A stretch of 64,000 nt of DNA from Balanoglossus misakiensis (taxonomy: Eukaryota; Hemichordata): positions 5,084,001 to 5,148,000 of the forward strand of contig CM082597.2 of the NCBI GenBank assembly GCA_040954595.2. The letters are read 5' to 3'. Positions 12,101-20,899 of this stretch are shown here, piece by piece. The notes below the pieces were generated by a model. That model was not told where the DNA came from and did not search any database. It saw only the letters and a program-made list of their open reading frames with translations. The stretch's first letter is position 1, and every line of letters starts with the position of its first letter. The translations under genes were made by a program, and so were the position numbers.

Positions 12101-13142
12101 TACAGGAATACCAGGAGTTTCCATGTTATATATTGATCAGTCAAAATACCAGGAGAATTTTAAATTATCCATCCCCTTCTGGATCAATTGTGTCTTTGTG
12201 TGGGAAAAATGATTGTATTTCTACTATAATGTATTCATACTGTATATATTTACTGAAATGGTAACCCCCAAGTATATAGCCACTTATTTAGCTACATGTA
12301 ATGTAGCAAGTTCAGTATGTGAAATACACACAGGTACACATGTTAAAATTTGGATGTGTTGGAGGAGGGCCAAATGTTTATTTCACAACAAATCTGTGAC
12401 ATAAATGGTCGATATCTGTACTTAATAACCAGACTCCTCCATTCAGCAATATTTTGTGATTATATCGATGTGAGGGTGATTTGAAAACGTTTTCCTTTCA
12501 TGCACACAGTTCCTTTTCTGTACACGGCTATCGAACTCTTCCCGCCCCTGGCGCTATTTCCGTGGTCCCATGGACCTTTCAAAGTGCGATCAACTAAACT
12601 TATGTGGCCAAACAAACCGTGTAACCTGTCGTTTATGACATACTAGGTGATCTAGTCATCCAGACGACAGCGAGTTTTTTTGAGGCCCACCCAAAAAACA
12701 CGCGATTTGTACACGGAATATTTTGGAAGGTGAAATCTACAGCCTTCCTATCTCGTAATTTATTACGTTTTATTTCACTTTGTGGGCACATAGCTTGACC
12801 ACAAAAATCTCCCCAGAATCGTCACACAGTGGGGATTCGTAAGAGACCGGGCAATTCAGAGAAAACGTTCCCAATTTTCGTATATTGGTGAAATGACCAT
12901 AAGGTTTAAAACCCTGAAATGAACAACATGGCCGCGACTCGCCAGCGTTACGTGGAATTAGTGCGAGAACTTACCTCATCTGACTCGCCTACGAGCTCAC
13001 GAAATCTCTTCAAACCTCGCTGAATACTGCCTGCATAAATACTGGTTGGATCGTGAAAGTTTCGTGCCTCTTCCGATGTGAAAACAGCTCCCGATCGGCC
13101 AACTTTATGGCCTGGTCGACCTGGAAAACGATAACGCGCCAT
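22..13142 (-). CDS. KMT2A: KMT2A/B (MLL/trithorax) histone H3K4 methyltransferase, 5' part of the gene
   Basis: This is the N-terminal part of an MLL-type nuclear enzyme that methylates histone H3 lysine 4 and maintains Hox-type gene expression. Exons in transcript order are 13142-12975, 9001-6781, 6333-6284, 6082-5881, 5498-5309, 4762-4715 or 4653-4606, 3240-3191, 2893-2826, 2518-2411, 2153-2040, 1581-1444, 1088-996, 610-490 and 135-22. Every junction is AG/GT and the phases agree, giving about 1,229 residues when one copy of exon 6 is used. Domains in order: menin-binding motif (residues 3-11), LEDGF-type motif (about 55-68), AT-hooks (206-211, 272-280), pre-CXXC motif (833-857), CXXC finger (925-964) and PHD1-3 (from about 1063). 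The donor at 21 shows that the gene continues past the window edge; bromodomain, FYR and SET regions are not here. The features seen match KMT2A/KMT2B, and a pre-duplication orthologue of both vertebrate genes is the likely reading. Confidence 0.96.
490..610 (-). CDS. KMT2A: KMT2A exon 13: end of PHD2
   Basis: This 121-nt exon covers residues 1151-1190 and ends in phase 1. It reads ICTKCVRCKSCGATTPGQ, then WSHDFSLCQDC and GKLFDKG, matching the MLL1 PHD2-PHD3 junction. Its donor is GTTTGT, a weaker form of the consensus. Confidence 0.95.
881..970. repeat. Dispersed repeat with GGTTTGGTCC-type core, copy 1
   Basis: The segment runs from AGCCCGTTCACCCC to TTTGGACCAAACCATGG and GATGAAAGGG. A similar segment in the same orientation is at 50154-50242. 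A related one is at 44795-44882 and a fragment at 6742-6770. It is probably an old non-autonomous element. Confidence 0.55.
996..1088 (-). CDS. KMT2A: KMT2A exon 12: PHD2
   Basis: This 93-nt exon covers residues 1120-1150. LLQCDKCHHTYHAECLGPNY is the PHD2 zinc core, followed by PTKPTKRKKVW as in MLL1. Acceptor TTAACAG, donor GTGAGT. Confidence 0.97.
1444..1581 (-). CDS. KMT2A: KMT2A exon 11: PHD1 core
   Basis: This 138-nt exon covers residues 1074-1119. It reads LVYCNVCCEPFHEFCLEDDE and later WCCRRCKFCHVCGRQ, matching MLL1 PHD1 and the start of PHD2 almost residue for residue. Acceptor TTCCAG, donor GTAAGT. Confidence 0.97.
2040..2153 (-). CDS. KMT2A: KMT2A exon 10: start of PHD1
   Basis: This 114-nt exon covers residues 1036-1073. 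It begins QEDYEVESVWDYGMPI, like EDCEAENVWEMGG in MLL1, and reaches the first PHD1 zinc ligands in VCFLCASTGKHE (Cys1063, Cys1066). Acceptor ATGCAG, donor GTAGGT. Confidence 0.94.
2411..2518 (-). CDS. KMT2A: KMT2A exon 9: linker to PHD1
   Basis: This 108-nt exon covers residues 1000-1035 in phase 0. It is Ser/Ala-rich and ends with GNLIRIEYK, matching GVHRIRVDFK before PHD1 in MLL1. Donor is GTAACC. Confidence 0.87.
2826..2893 (-). CDS. KMT2A: KMT2A exon 8: basic linker
   Basis: This 68-nt exon (residues 977-999) contains VPKAPRPKRERVPPS, a basic linker with no named domain. The GTAG acceptor and GTACGT donor fit phases 1 in and 0 out. Confidence 0.8.
3191..3240 (-). CDS. KMT2A: KMT2A exon 7: last CXXC zinc ligand
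   Basis: This 50-nt exon has acceptor GTTTTAG and donor GTAAGA. It completes Ile960 and gives HKKCKAPIPALGAPEI. Cys964 sits five residues after Cys959, as in the MLL1 sequence QCCKMRKC, and closes the second zinc site. It ends in phase 1. Confidence 0.9.
3280..3317. repeat. Solo arm of the 9073-9239 MITE family
   Basis: GAAAAAAAGGCAGTGAGAGA followed by GAGACTTTGTCCCTTTA matches the right arm of the element at 9073-9239, with a few changes. No partner arm was seen nearby. Confidence 0.55.
3646..4286. mobile_element. hAT-like non-autonomous transposon in the intron between KMT2A exons 6b and 7
   Basis: Perfect 18-bp terminal inverted repeats, ATCAGGGTTCTCCCCAGG at 3646-3663 and its complement at 4269-4286, bound an insert of 641 bp. 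Ends starting CAGGG are typical of hAT elements. The motif TAGCGTCGGGG occurs at 3673, 4199, 4219 and 4240, and inverted near 4251, as expected for subterminal transposase-binding repeats. ATAAT flanks both ends when the boundary is set at CAGGG, but no clear 8-bp duplication is present. No transposase reading frame was recognised, so it is non-autonomous. Confidence 0.75.
4606..4653 (-). CDS. KMT2A: KMT2A exon 6b: second half of the CXXC finger, duplicate copy
   Basis: This 48-nt exon has a TTTTGCAG acceptor and a GTAAGT donor. It encodes DKTKYGGPNIKRQCC. Compared with 6a it has five synonymous codon changes and two conservative replacements (V954I, K956R), which suggests that both copies are under selection. 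Its phase matches 6a, so 6a, 6b, both or neither could be spliced without a frameshift. The choice is probably either/or, because the intron between them is very short. Confidence 0.9.
4715..4762 (-). CDS. KMT2A: KMT2A exon 6a: second half of the CXXC finger, upstream copy
   Basis: This 48-nt exon has a TTCACAG acceptor and a GTAAGT donor. It encodes DKTKYGGPNVKKQCC (945-959) plus two bases of residue 960, and aligns with the MLL1 segment DKPKFGGRNIKKQCC, which enters the DNA major groove at CpG. It is phase 2 on both sides. A near-duplicate follows 61 nt downstream in the transcript. Confidence 0.93.
5051..5214. mobile_element. MITE with ACAGTCAAACCTGT ends, copy 1
   Basis: The element starts ACAGTCAAACCTGTCTGTAG and ends with CACAGGTTTGACTGT in inverse, giving a foldback structure of about 164 bp with internal GTGGCC and ATATAGAGGTGG motifs. 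Related copies are at 22436-22620 and 22978-23127. It lies between KMT2A exons 5 and 6a. Confidence 0.75.
5309..5498 (-). CDS. KMT2A: KMT2A exon 5: first half of the CXXC zinc finger
   Basis: This 190-nt exon completes residue 881, encodes 882-943 and carries two bases of residue 944. After a Lys/Thr/Pro-rich linker it gives KRRRRCGECEGCQRV and DCRKCEYC. Zinc-ligand cysteines are 925, 928, 931, 937, 940 and 943, arranged as CxxCxxC twice as in MLL1. The phase-2 donor (CT before GTGAGT) accepts either copy of the next exon to complete Leu944. Confidence 0.96.
5881..6082 (-). CDS. KMT2A: KMT2A exon 4: pre-CXXC motif
   Basis: This 202-nt exon covers residues 814-880 (phase 0 in, 1 out). It contains GPRIKHVCRRAAVVLGQSR (833-851), nearly identical to the block just before the CXXC finger in vertebrate MLL1, followed by LSALPEREKEKL, which matches the MLL1 LSALPWEEREK segment. 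Human MLL1 uses this neighbourhood in chromatin contacts; that role is family knowledge and not visible here. Confidence 0.94.
6284..6333 (-). CDS. KMT2A: KMT2A exon 3: short linker exon
   Basis: This 50-nt exon follows a TTTTTCAG acceptor and ends before GTAAGT. It completes residue 797 and encodes 16 more, including NMSQPEVKENQP. Phases 1 in and 0 out match the neighbouring exons. There is no known domain, and support comes from splice sites and phase only. Confidence 0.75.
6549..6741. mobile_element. MITE with TTAA-flanked inverted repeats just after KMT2A exon 2
   Basis: TTAAAGGTATATGGTCACCT at 6549-6568 and its inverse with one mismatch at 6722-6741 enclose 193 bp without coding content. 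The TTAA at both ends fits a TTAA-targeting family, but the family was not identified. It ends 39 bp from the exon 2 boundary. Confidence 0.75.
6781..9001 (-). CDS. KMT2A: KMT2A exon 2: large exon with LEDGF-type motif and AT-hooks
   Basis: This 2,221-nt exon covers residues 57-796 and ends in phase 1 at a GTGAGT donor. It opens with EEEFVGFSAEEV, which resembles the LEDGF/p75-binding motif of human MLL1. AT-hook-like cores are RGPGRP (206-211) and GGRPRKYPK (272-280). Two further blocks match vertebrate MLL1: residues 248-271 (RVRVLPATKKAD...) and 446-469 (KFVLPMVSARSS...). Residues about 490-740 are low-complexity Lys/Glu/Ala. The GC content is high for the window, so long antisense reading frames occur and are not genes. 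Reading on past 6781 enters the intron and then a MITE. Confidence 0.95.
9002..12974 (-). other. KMT2A intron 1
   Basis: This intron of about 4 kb runs from GTAAGT at 12974 to CAG at 9002. It is AT-rich, with a 167-bp MITE (9073-9239) and a G-rich patch near 11419-11464. No exon-like segment or RNA gene was recognised. Short reading frames inside it show no family resemblance. Confidence 0.75.
9073..9239. mobile_element. MITE in KMT2A intron 1
   Basis: Imperfect inverted repeats of about 38 bp, beginning TTTAAAGGGACAAA and running through CTCTCT to GCC(T/C)TTTTTC, bound a 167-bp element. A solo arm of the same family lies at 3280-3317. Confidence 0.75.
12975..13142 (-). CDS. KMT2A: KMT2A exon 1: start codon and menin-binding motif
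   Basis: This exon encodes 56 residues and ends in phase 0 at a GTAAGT donor. The ATG has a strong context (A at -3, G at +4). Residues 3-11 read RYRFPGRPG, almost the same as the menin-binding motif RWRFPARPG at the very N-terminus of human MLL1. Residues 40-55, including the LKRFRELVGES stretch, match the human segment with LRRFRAVFGES. These two matches fix both the gene identity and the start codon. An out-of-frame ATG lies 14 nt upstream at 13156. Confidence 0.93.
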
Positions 13143-13420
13143 CTTGCTTTCTTCATCGGCGGCGAAGTGGCCCTGGAACTAGCATACTTTCAATGGTGCA
13201 TCAGCGCGTCTTTTGTTTACGGTGAGTTTTGAGGTCAAAGGTGACGGCAGCAACTTTAGTTTCCACAGTAAAGATAGGTCGAGCTGAACTCGTCCAAATT
13301 TTCGGTCGTTCTGTCCGTTTTATGCGATATTTTTTTCGGTTAATCTCACATTCATTTCCTAAATCACCAATGGGATGATAAATGAATAGCTAGGGAGTTC
13401 GAAAATGACACATATAGGTG
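13143..13420 (-). promoter_or_regulatory. Probable KMT2A promoter and 5' UTR
   Basis: The stretch before the KMT2A start has more CpG than the introns around it and no long reading frame. The start-codon region, CAAGATGGCGCG on the minus strand, also fits the YY1 core AAnATGGCG. No TATA box is evident. The transcription start cannot be placed from sequence. Confidence 0.45.
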
Positions 13421-14192
13421 AAAACATGTGAAGAAGTGAGACGCATTTTTTTCACGATGAAAGAAGCCCTTAGGCTTAGGCCTACGCCAGTCCGTTTTAA
13501 CTTGTCTATAATGTGTTCAAGCATGCCGATTCTATGCATTTTGCTCAGGTAAACTTGTTCCGAAGAAAAAGAACGAAACATGCATTTTCAGGGACCAGTT
13601 TCTGACGGAATACACGACCGACCAGCTTTAAAAACGACACAGTAATCACCGCTTTGAAATCCTGACACCGGCATGTCAATGTCTTGACATGTACGAACAG
13701 CGATGTTCAGTCCATTTCAGGGTCACTCCCTACACATATTGTCTTCTAGCTACAGTGGAAGATAAATGAAGATACAGTATTATAGGATACACATACAGCA
13801 TTCGTCGCTAACGGGCACTGTAATGTAAACACCTTACGTATCGCCCATGCCCACCGCAACCCTTCAATTCCGCATTGACATGACATGAGCATCACAAGTT
13901 CAGCTCGCACACCACACTGTACTACGGGTGCAACACCCATCTTGATGTTGAACTCGACAGAAAATAAAAGAATATATATTAGCACACAATGTCGATCAAA
14001 ACCAGGTTTTCTACGTGTGACGTGGCTATTTGCATCATGCAAACAAACCCACTTTAACCGTTATGACCGCTATATTAAGCTTATCAACATCAATTCGCAC
14101 CTTTTCCCAATCTGAGAGAATATTTTTAAAACCATATTTTTAGGCCTATTGGGACTAAGTTATAAATGGTTTATGATGCCTGATCACCAACC

Positions 14193-14276
14193 TGAATGAA
14201 TGAATGAATGAATGAATGAATGAATGAATGAATGAATGAATGAATGAATGAATGAATGAATGAATGAATGAATGAA
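14193..14276. repeat. (TGAA)n microsatellite
   Basis: An uninterrupted 4-bp repeat of about 84 bp. It produces spurious frames such as repeated FIHS, which are not genes. Confidence 0.97.
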
Positions 14277-14311
14277 GTCAGGTGCCAGGTTGAGTGGCGG
14301 GTTGGCTGGGT

Positions 14312-14320
14312 TGATGATGG

Positions 14321-14376
<56 letters not shown>
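14312..14376. repeat. (GAT)n microsatellite
   Basis: A trinucleotide repeat with one GGT interruption. It yields poly-Asp, poly-Ser or poly-Ile frames that are artefacts. Confidence 0.97.
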
Positions 14377-17300
14377 CACACACAAATGTGCCTTACCAAG
14401 CATTTCTAACGATATACTGTGTCCGATTCAGGCTATGGTGGTTCTCCCCTGTCTCCATGTTGAATCATCGATCAGTGTAGTCTATAAAGATGCCCCGGTT
14501 TATGCGGCTATGTTTGGATGTTGTTTTCAGCGAGGTCGATGTCTGTATCCATGACCAAGGACACCGCACCGCTGTCGGCAAAGTCCGGGGACGATGGCAG
14601 CTGTCATGCACAAGTGATGATATACTAGTAATCGCAACTCAACTACAAACTGTGCCCTGTCATTGAAGTCCATGGTCGTATAGGATGTGTAACACTAGCT
14701 CAGAAGCCCCTACAAGAATAAGATTGTTCGTCAATATGGCGCAAACACACGCCTGTGCGTAACCCGGGTAAGATGGCTCCTAGAAAGCGCACACGGTTTC
14801 TCTAATGTCAGCAACAACTATACAGTCTTTCAGCTAGCGAGAAACGCAGTTCAACGCACACATCTCACTTCAGGGGAAAATTAGCGACCGATACTCACAA
14901 TAAGATTTCGGACATAGGCCTAGGCCAACAGGAACCCAGGTCTGGGTCGATCACACACACAAAAAAAACGGGGAAAATCGCAAGTTGGACCAAGGTTTTG
15001 ACTATGGATGACGTTTCTTCAAATGCCCAGGTATCAGTTTTGTGCGGGTCACCCAGTTGACATGTCAGGCCGAGATTTTGACATTTATAAATTTGCGGTT
15101 TTATGTCCGTACCCAAGGCAACACGACCCAAACATACGTGCGTACTGATACGCTGTTGTGTTCCTGCGCACCCAAACCGAGGCACCAATGACTGCGATTC
15201 CAACATGTCAACATTGTCGGATTTTGTCCTAGTTTTGTCAGTGTTGATAACTATAAGCTCTTTGTACGTACAATCTTTACTTTGGTTAGTTAATCAGTGC
15301 ATAAGTCACTGCCAGGTTCAAGTTGAAAAGACCTATTGATTTCGGACAACATTCGAAAATTAGCGATCACAGCCATCGTGTGTGTTGTTCAACAGTGCGT
15401 ATGACGATGGCAATGCATATGACGCTACGTCGGAGGTCATGAAATCGTCATCGTCATCTCCAGCATAAGTGTTTATGAAGTAAAAAGACTTTCTTTCAAT
15501 TTCTCATGATACTGTGAAAATGTCCTGTAATCGAAAATACCGTACTGATAGGCAGAATATATTCTGAAGACTTGACTCTTATGGGAGGGGGGGGGGACAC
15601 AACCGCACCGGCGAAAAACAGCGCTTCGCTGAGCTGAAGGTGTGCATGAGAAGAAATCGTGCGTTGTAATATAGAGCTTTGCTGTTTGCGTGTGTTTTGA
15701 CATTTCGTGTCTTGATCGACAGACGTGAAAACACCAAGTCAGCTTTTGTTTTTGAAGGCTTGAGAGGCGAAAAAACGGCAGATGAAAATCTACTCGCGGG
15801 TATATAACTTCTTGGCTTCCAATATCATTATCGACCACGCGTAGAAAGGCGAAGAGTTACTTCAATCACTGGATGTTGTGTGGTCGAGCGGCGAATCTGG
15901 GACGAGGCCACCGGATCGAGATGGGAAAAGCGTTTTAATTCGGCTAATCGTCCGTCATTATTTCAAGTCTATCTTCATATGTGATTGAAAGTTGATGTCA
16001 TTAATCAAAGATGTATGTATATCTATTTAAGATTGTTCTCAAATTCAATTTTTAAATCGATCTCTCGTCCTTGGGCGAGACTGACCAAGGTATTTCCCAG
16101 CCTCTCTTTGAAAGAAATGGCGTGACGTCACTGACCACAGCCGCAGGATTCCCCTTAAAAACGCAAAACCCCGACCAAAAACCCACTCAGTGATTGTTCA
16201 GTAGTTCAAGTGCATAATTATGCTCCCCAGATGAAGTCAAATTGGTAAAATGTGAGGGAATGCATGTAAATAGTGTTGTTGTTCAATGTGGATGCGCGTT
16301 TTCTCGCGTATTTGGCGCAGGCAAAGTCGGTCGTAATCTTTCGTAACATACATCAACAACAAAATATTTCCTCGTTTCGTGTACTTCGACTCTTTTACAC
16401 GAATTCTAGGACAACGCAAATATTTGGTAATGTATTTTATACACTGTAAGAGCGAAATAACGTAGGAGCTTGTCCGCGTTTTGCAGTTTGGGAGCGCTGG
16501 CAACCGTTCCCACCCCAGCGAACATTGCCTGGCGAGTTACGGTATTCAGAGTCCGGGCGCAGGATCTGCCCAATCAGCGCAGAGGTGTGCAATTGATAAT
16601 GGCAGCTTTTGCCGCCAAATCGCTGCGTGGTCACGCAGCTCAGTTTCCCTGAGAAGATTCAACGCCCTGGCGCTGGACATAAATGTGATGACAGCTCTTG
16701 CAAAAGCGGGCGTTGGCTGCATTTGTGATCATTCTACATCCTCGAATGGGAAATTTAAAAAAACTCCCGTCAGGAGATTCGCTGCGGAATTTCATTCATA
16801 CGAGGACACTTCCGGGGTTCGTTGTTCGATCCACGGTCACCTTGGTCGATATCCGTGGCAACTTACACACACTTGCTGCAAGATTCGTTTGTCACGCAGA
16901 AATTAAATTCGCCACTAATCTCGTGTATTTTGATCTCCTTTAAAATGCAAACAATATTAACAAATGCAATAAACTGAAATATTGTAAACTAGTTTCTGTT
17001 TATCGCCTGTCCTTTCTTGTTTTCCTCTGTTCGTAACTTTTAGTTTACACTTTGAAACTTTGTATAGGCCTACACTTTCTGTCAGTGTTTGACCTAGACC
17101 TACTTCCGGGGAGTTGGATGACCGAATGAAGAGCTAGATGAACCGTTTCTAGTATTTTATTTGATGATGTGGGATACAGCTGCGCACAGGATACCGAAGA
17201 AGTAAACGGGGAAATGACAGAATTGATATTGGGGGAAATAATGAGGGTGCATCGTTCCGTCCGCGTCCTTGGCTACCGAAGTTTGGGGTGGGCTTGAAGT

Positions 17301-17949
17301 GTTGGTTTTACTTTCAGGGGAAAAGTAGCCAGCAAGCCTAAATCTGTTTTTTAATTGTATAATCCAATCTAAATATGACTATATTAAATGGGCAATGTCC
17401 TCAATTTAGAAACGTTTACCATTAAGAAATAGGCCTGCATTGTCTATTTCTTGATACTTTATGATAATTGTTTGTATTGTTTTCCATGACGCATAATAGA
17501 GAATCTATAAGTGCAGTACATGAAGTGTTCAACTGCAGTCCATGCCCCACCCCGAAATATCAACAGCAAATCGCCTGGCGTTTATGTGGTGACGATATAT
17601 ACGTTTGTTGCTGGTAGTAGGCCTACATTAATCGCGCGTGTCCTCTCAACAACTCAGCTATGTGTACTGACTCAGTGAGGCATGCGCACTGATGCCAACT
17701 CTGACCTGCAGTTATCTCTCTCTGTCCAGCTCATGAAAAGTCAAATTTAATACACAATGTCTATATAGTCGTTGTTGTTTTGTGAGATTTAAAAATAATA
17801 AAAACAAACATCATTAAACGAGAGAAAATTTGCTGACCAAAATTCCCTGAATGATTTTTTGTCTCAGCTATATTCTCTCGCGTGCGTCAGCATTTTTTCA
17901 CAAAGTTGATAAAACCTGTGTCATATAGGCCCGTTATTTGTCCTATATG

Positions 17950-18862
17950 CCGTTGGTGGCGACATTAACAAATCCTGAACAGGACAGGCCCAGACAGACC
18001 AGACAGCAGAATTTGCGTCTCGGTTTGTATTTGCATTCTAAAGGAACGTTCAACCAACAGGTGCGAACCTGTCCAGCGATGTACGCGCGTTTTCAATATA
18101 TATGCTAATTTTGTGCCGAGCAGTTTGGCTAATTGATTTCGACCCCCGACAGTTCTGATTGGCCAATTGCTTTCAGCACACCTGAAGGAGGTATATCACA
18201 GCGCTTGTGATTGGCCGGTTGTGAGGGCGGCGCTCTGCACTCTCTAAACTTGGGAGTGGTGACGTAACGGCGTCGCCAGACAATTCATCACTGATCCAGG
18301 AGTCGACCATGTAATGTTTGTCCGCATGTGACAGTTCTCAAAATTATTCTTTTGCTCAGTTATTTTTGCTCACGCGTGCACGTGGCAGTCTTGAGTATTT
18401 TTCTTCTGTTGGGTATCAAGTTTTGCTCATTATTTTTTTAACTTTTTTGGTGAACAACCAACAGAGTTAATTAAATTACTTCACTAAGTAATTGCCAGTT
18501 ATTTAGGTCACAACTAATTTAAATATAAGTGAAGTAAATAAACAATTTAGCGGTGGAGGTATCGCCGTTGGTGGCGACATTAAAAAATCCTGAACAGAGA
18601 TTACAGCCCGCTATAAATGTCAGAACTGAGTCTCAAACTATTTGCATAATAGGGAGTTTGTACCAACAGGTGCTCGTAGTCTGGCGATGTTTTCAATATA
18701 TATTTAAATTTTGTGACTTTGAGGTGAACAAGCATCAGAGTTAATTAAATTACTTGAATGAGTTATTTAGGTCACAAGTAATTTAAATATAATGAAGTAA
18801 ATAAACAATTTAGTGGTGACGGTATTTGCCATACTCGACGTTGGTGGCGACATTAAAAAATG
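17950..18862. repeat. Direct-repeat cluster upstream of DIXDC1
   Basis: The segment CCGTTGGTGGCGACATTAA... through GCGATGT...TTTTCAATATATAT occurs at 17950-18118 and 18565-18718, and its head recurs at 18840-18861. A second segment beginning GTGAACAA and containing AGAGTTAATTAAATTACTT occurs at 18450 and 18724, 274 bp apart. The copies are diverged, so the duplication is not recent. No coding potential was seen. Confidence 0.75.
18155..18300. promoter_or_regulatory. Promoter-like patch with CCAAT boxes and a CRE-like site
   Basis: TGATTGGCCAATTG and TGATTGGCCGG lie within 60 bp, followed by GTGACGTAAC near 18260. The patch is CpG-richer than its surroundings. It could be a promoter for an upstream non-coding exon; no transcript is visible. 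Confidence 0.25.
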
Positions 18863-20899
18863 GGGCACATGGCCAGATCACGTGATTGATAGTAAAGAAT
18901 TAGAAGCACGTTTCGGCGACCTCTGAGTGGCCCGGCTTGAATACGCCCCCTGCGACGAGTGGACTGCTTTATCTGTGTTCAATACACAGCATTATCTAAG
19001 TACACTGCGTGTTTTTATGAAACGTATGTGTGTGTGTTTTCTGCGCCCAATCATCAAATAAAATATAAAAAGAAGTTGATTAAGCTTCGTTGACAATTGC
19101 CTCACCTTAGAGGGCGCAGTCAATATAAACTTACTCGCGATGAAAGGCACGCGTGACAAATTGTAAGGATGCCGCGAAAATGCGCGAAAGTTTGATTCGC
19201 GCAGATTAACGTGCTTTGAGGGATCGTCCGGTTTCCATAGCAATGGGAAGGTCAGTCGAGTTCATTGGTCCTAGAGCTTTCATGAGGAAGGTACCCAGCA
19301 ACAGGGAGATATTGTTGGCTTCAGCTGTGAGCTGGACCACAGATACTCGAGTTTTAATTCTGAATACATTTATTTATGTGGCCTTTTTGCGTTGACGTAG
19401 AGAAAAACGGACAAAAACTCTCACTGGGGTTTTCAGAAACTTCTCCCAACCTCAGATAACCATACGACCAGCAAATGTTCACTATTCACCTGGTATCGCG
19501 ATACTGCGATTGTCCTACCCTTAATGATGAGATCTCGCGTTATTTCAACACCTTCTTATCGGCTGGATTACAATTATTTATGCAAGGGATTAAACTAAGA
19601 TAAGCGAATATGCAGCCGTCTAGTAGACCTGCAAAGAACCACGTGGACATTTTCCGAGTCGCAATGCCAATAACCATGGTAATGACGGAAGGACGTCGGG
19701 TTAAAAGCGATTGTTGGGACGTATACCATCTTGGGCCAAATTCATGAAACGACTTCAGTAAAATCTGTTCACCCTTTAGATTTTACTAGGACCAGACCGA
19801 CGCGAAGACACAGACGAAGACCCTTGCTGACCCAGACAAGTCTAGGGGGTGTTACTCTAGCATATAACTGTCTTAATATCAATTACTAGAATAATATAAT
19901 AGAGTTTAAATTTGAAGGCAATAGTAGTATCTCTAGTCTACCATGATATGCCTAGTAATTATTTCTACTCTACCACGTGCAACAAGCAAACTCATTTAGC
20001 CTCGCGTCGTGTTTCGCGGCGCTACAGAACTCACGGACGCAGAACACCCAAAATGCCACGGTTGGTTTGAGGAGCGATTTTTATCGCGCCTTTGTTTGCG
20101 TTATCCAGTTTACAAGAACTTTGTTTTTACAAGCCAGCCAGAGCAGAATCGCCCGAGGCGACTTCGTGGGGTGAATTGGTCACCTTCCAAGCCGCGACGC
20201 CCACAAACCCAAGACGAAGGCGTCCTTCGAAACATCTACTCGCACTAGCGGTTCATTAAGGGGACCGTTAGGGAAGTGTTGTTAGCACATAATAGCCAAA
20301 ATAAACATAATTATGTATATGGTAAATGTAACTCATGTTTGTATATACCGGGCCAAACTGTTTGTTTACTAGCTACCCACAATGCAGGCTAAGCGTCTGC
20401 TGGCTGTGTATTAACTAACATTCGACTCCTCAGCACAGCGATTTTTAATAACTGCAAAATAATCACCTATCAGTATATAATATTGTAATTGCTGTGGCGT
20501 TGACGGAAATTGATTGTTTTTGTTGTAGTGGTTTGTTGACGTCGTGTTCTGCATGGAACAAGTCTTTACCTCGGAAATGTTTGTAAGTATATCCATGACC
20601 GTGAAAAAAAAGTTCATTATAACGGTGCGCGTTGTGGTCATAAGCACAGAGTTAAGGGGCATGGTGTTATACGCTATCATTTGTGTGCCATATTTGTGGT
20701 CATTTCCTATTCATTGAAGGGGGAATTACTCACTTTTCAACTGGACCTCACAATTTGGGTCGTCGACTTTTTGTCACACCGGCCCTTTCTTGGGCCGTCT
20801 TAATGATCGAGATTGTCGACGCGAGCATCCTTGACACGGGAGCGGGGCTCGGCTCAGCGGGGTGGAGGAGTGAATTGGACGGCCGATTAAATTGGAACA

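Noticed and set aside
13193-13221. ATGGTGCATCAGCGC... followed by GGTGAGTT, a divergent first exon opposite KMT2A
   Set aside because: It would end in phase 2 and so cannot join the Dixin CH exon; it may be a non-coding divergent transcript but nothing supports coding.
14171-14480. Frames with poly-Asp, poly-Ser, poly-Ile or repeated FIHS
   Set aside because: Produced entirely by the two microsatellites.
15473-15838. 121-residue minus-strand frame
   Set aside because: No family resemblance and no supporting splice or promoter signals.
16470-16943. Overlapping plus-strand frames near 16.5-16.9 kb as a possible gene
   Set aside because: CpG-rich but no recognisable motif, no clear splice pattern, and three frames open at once, as in non-coding GC-rich DNA.
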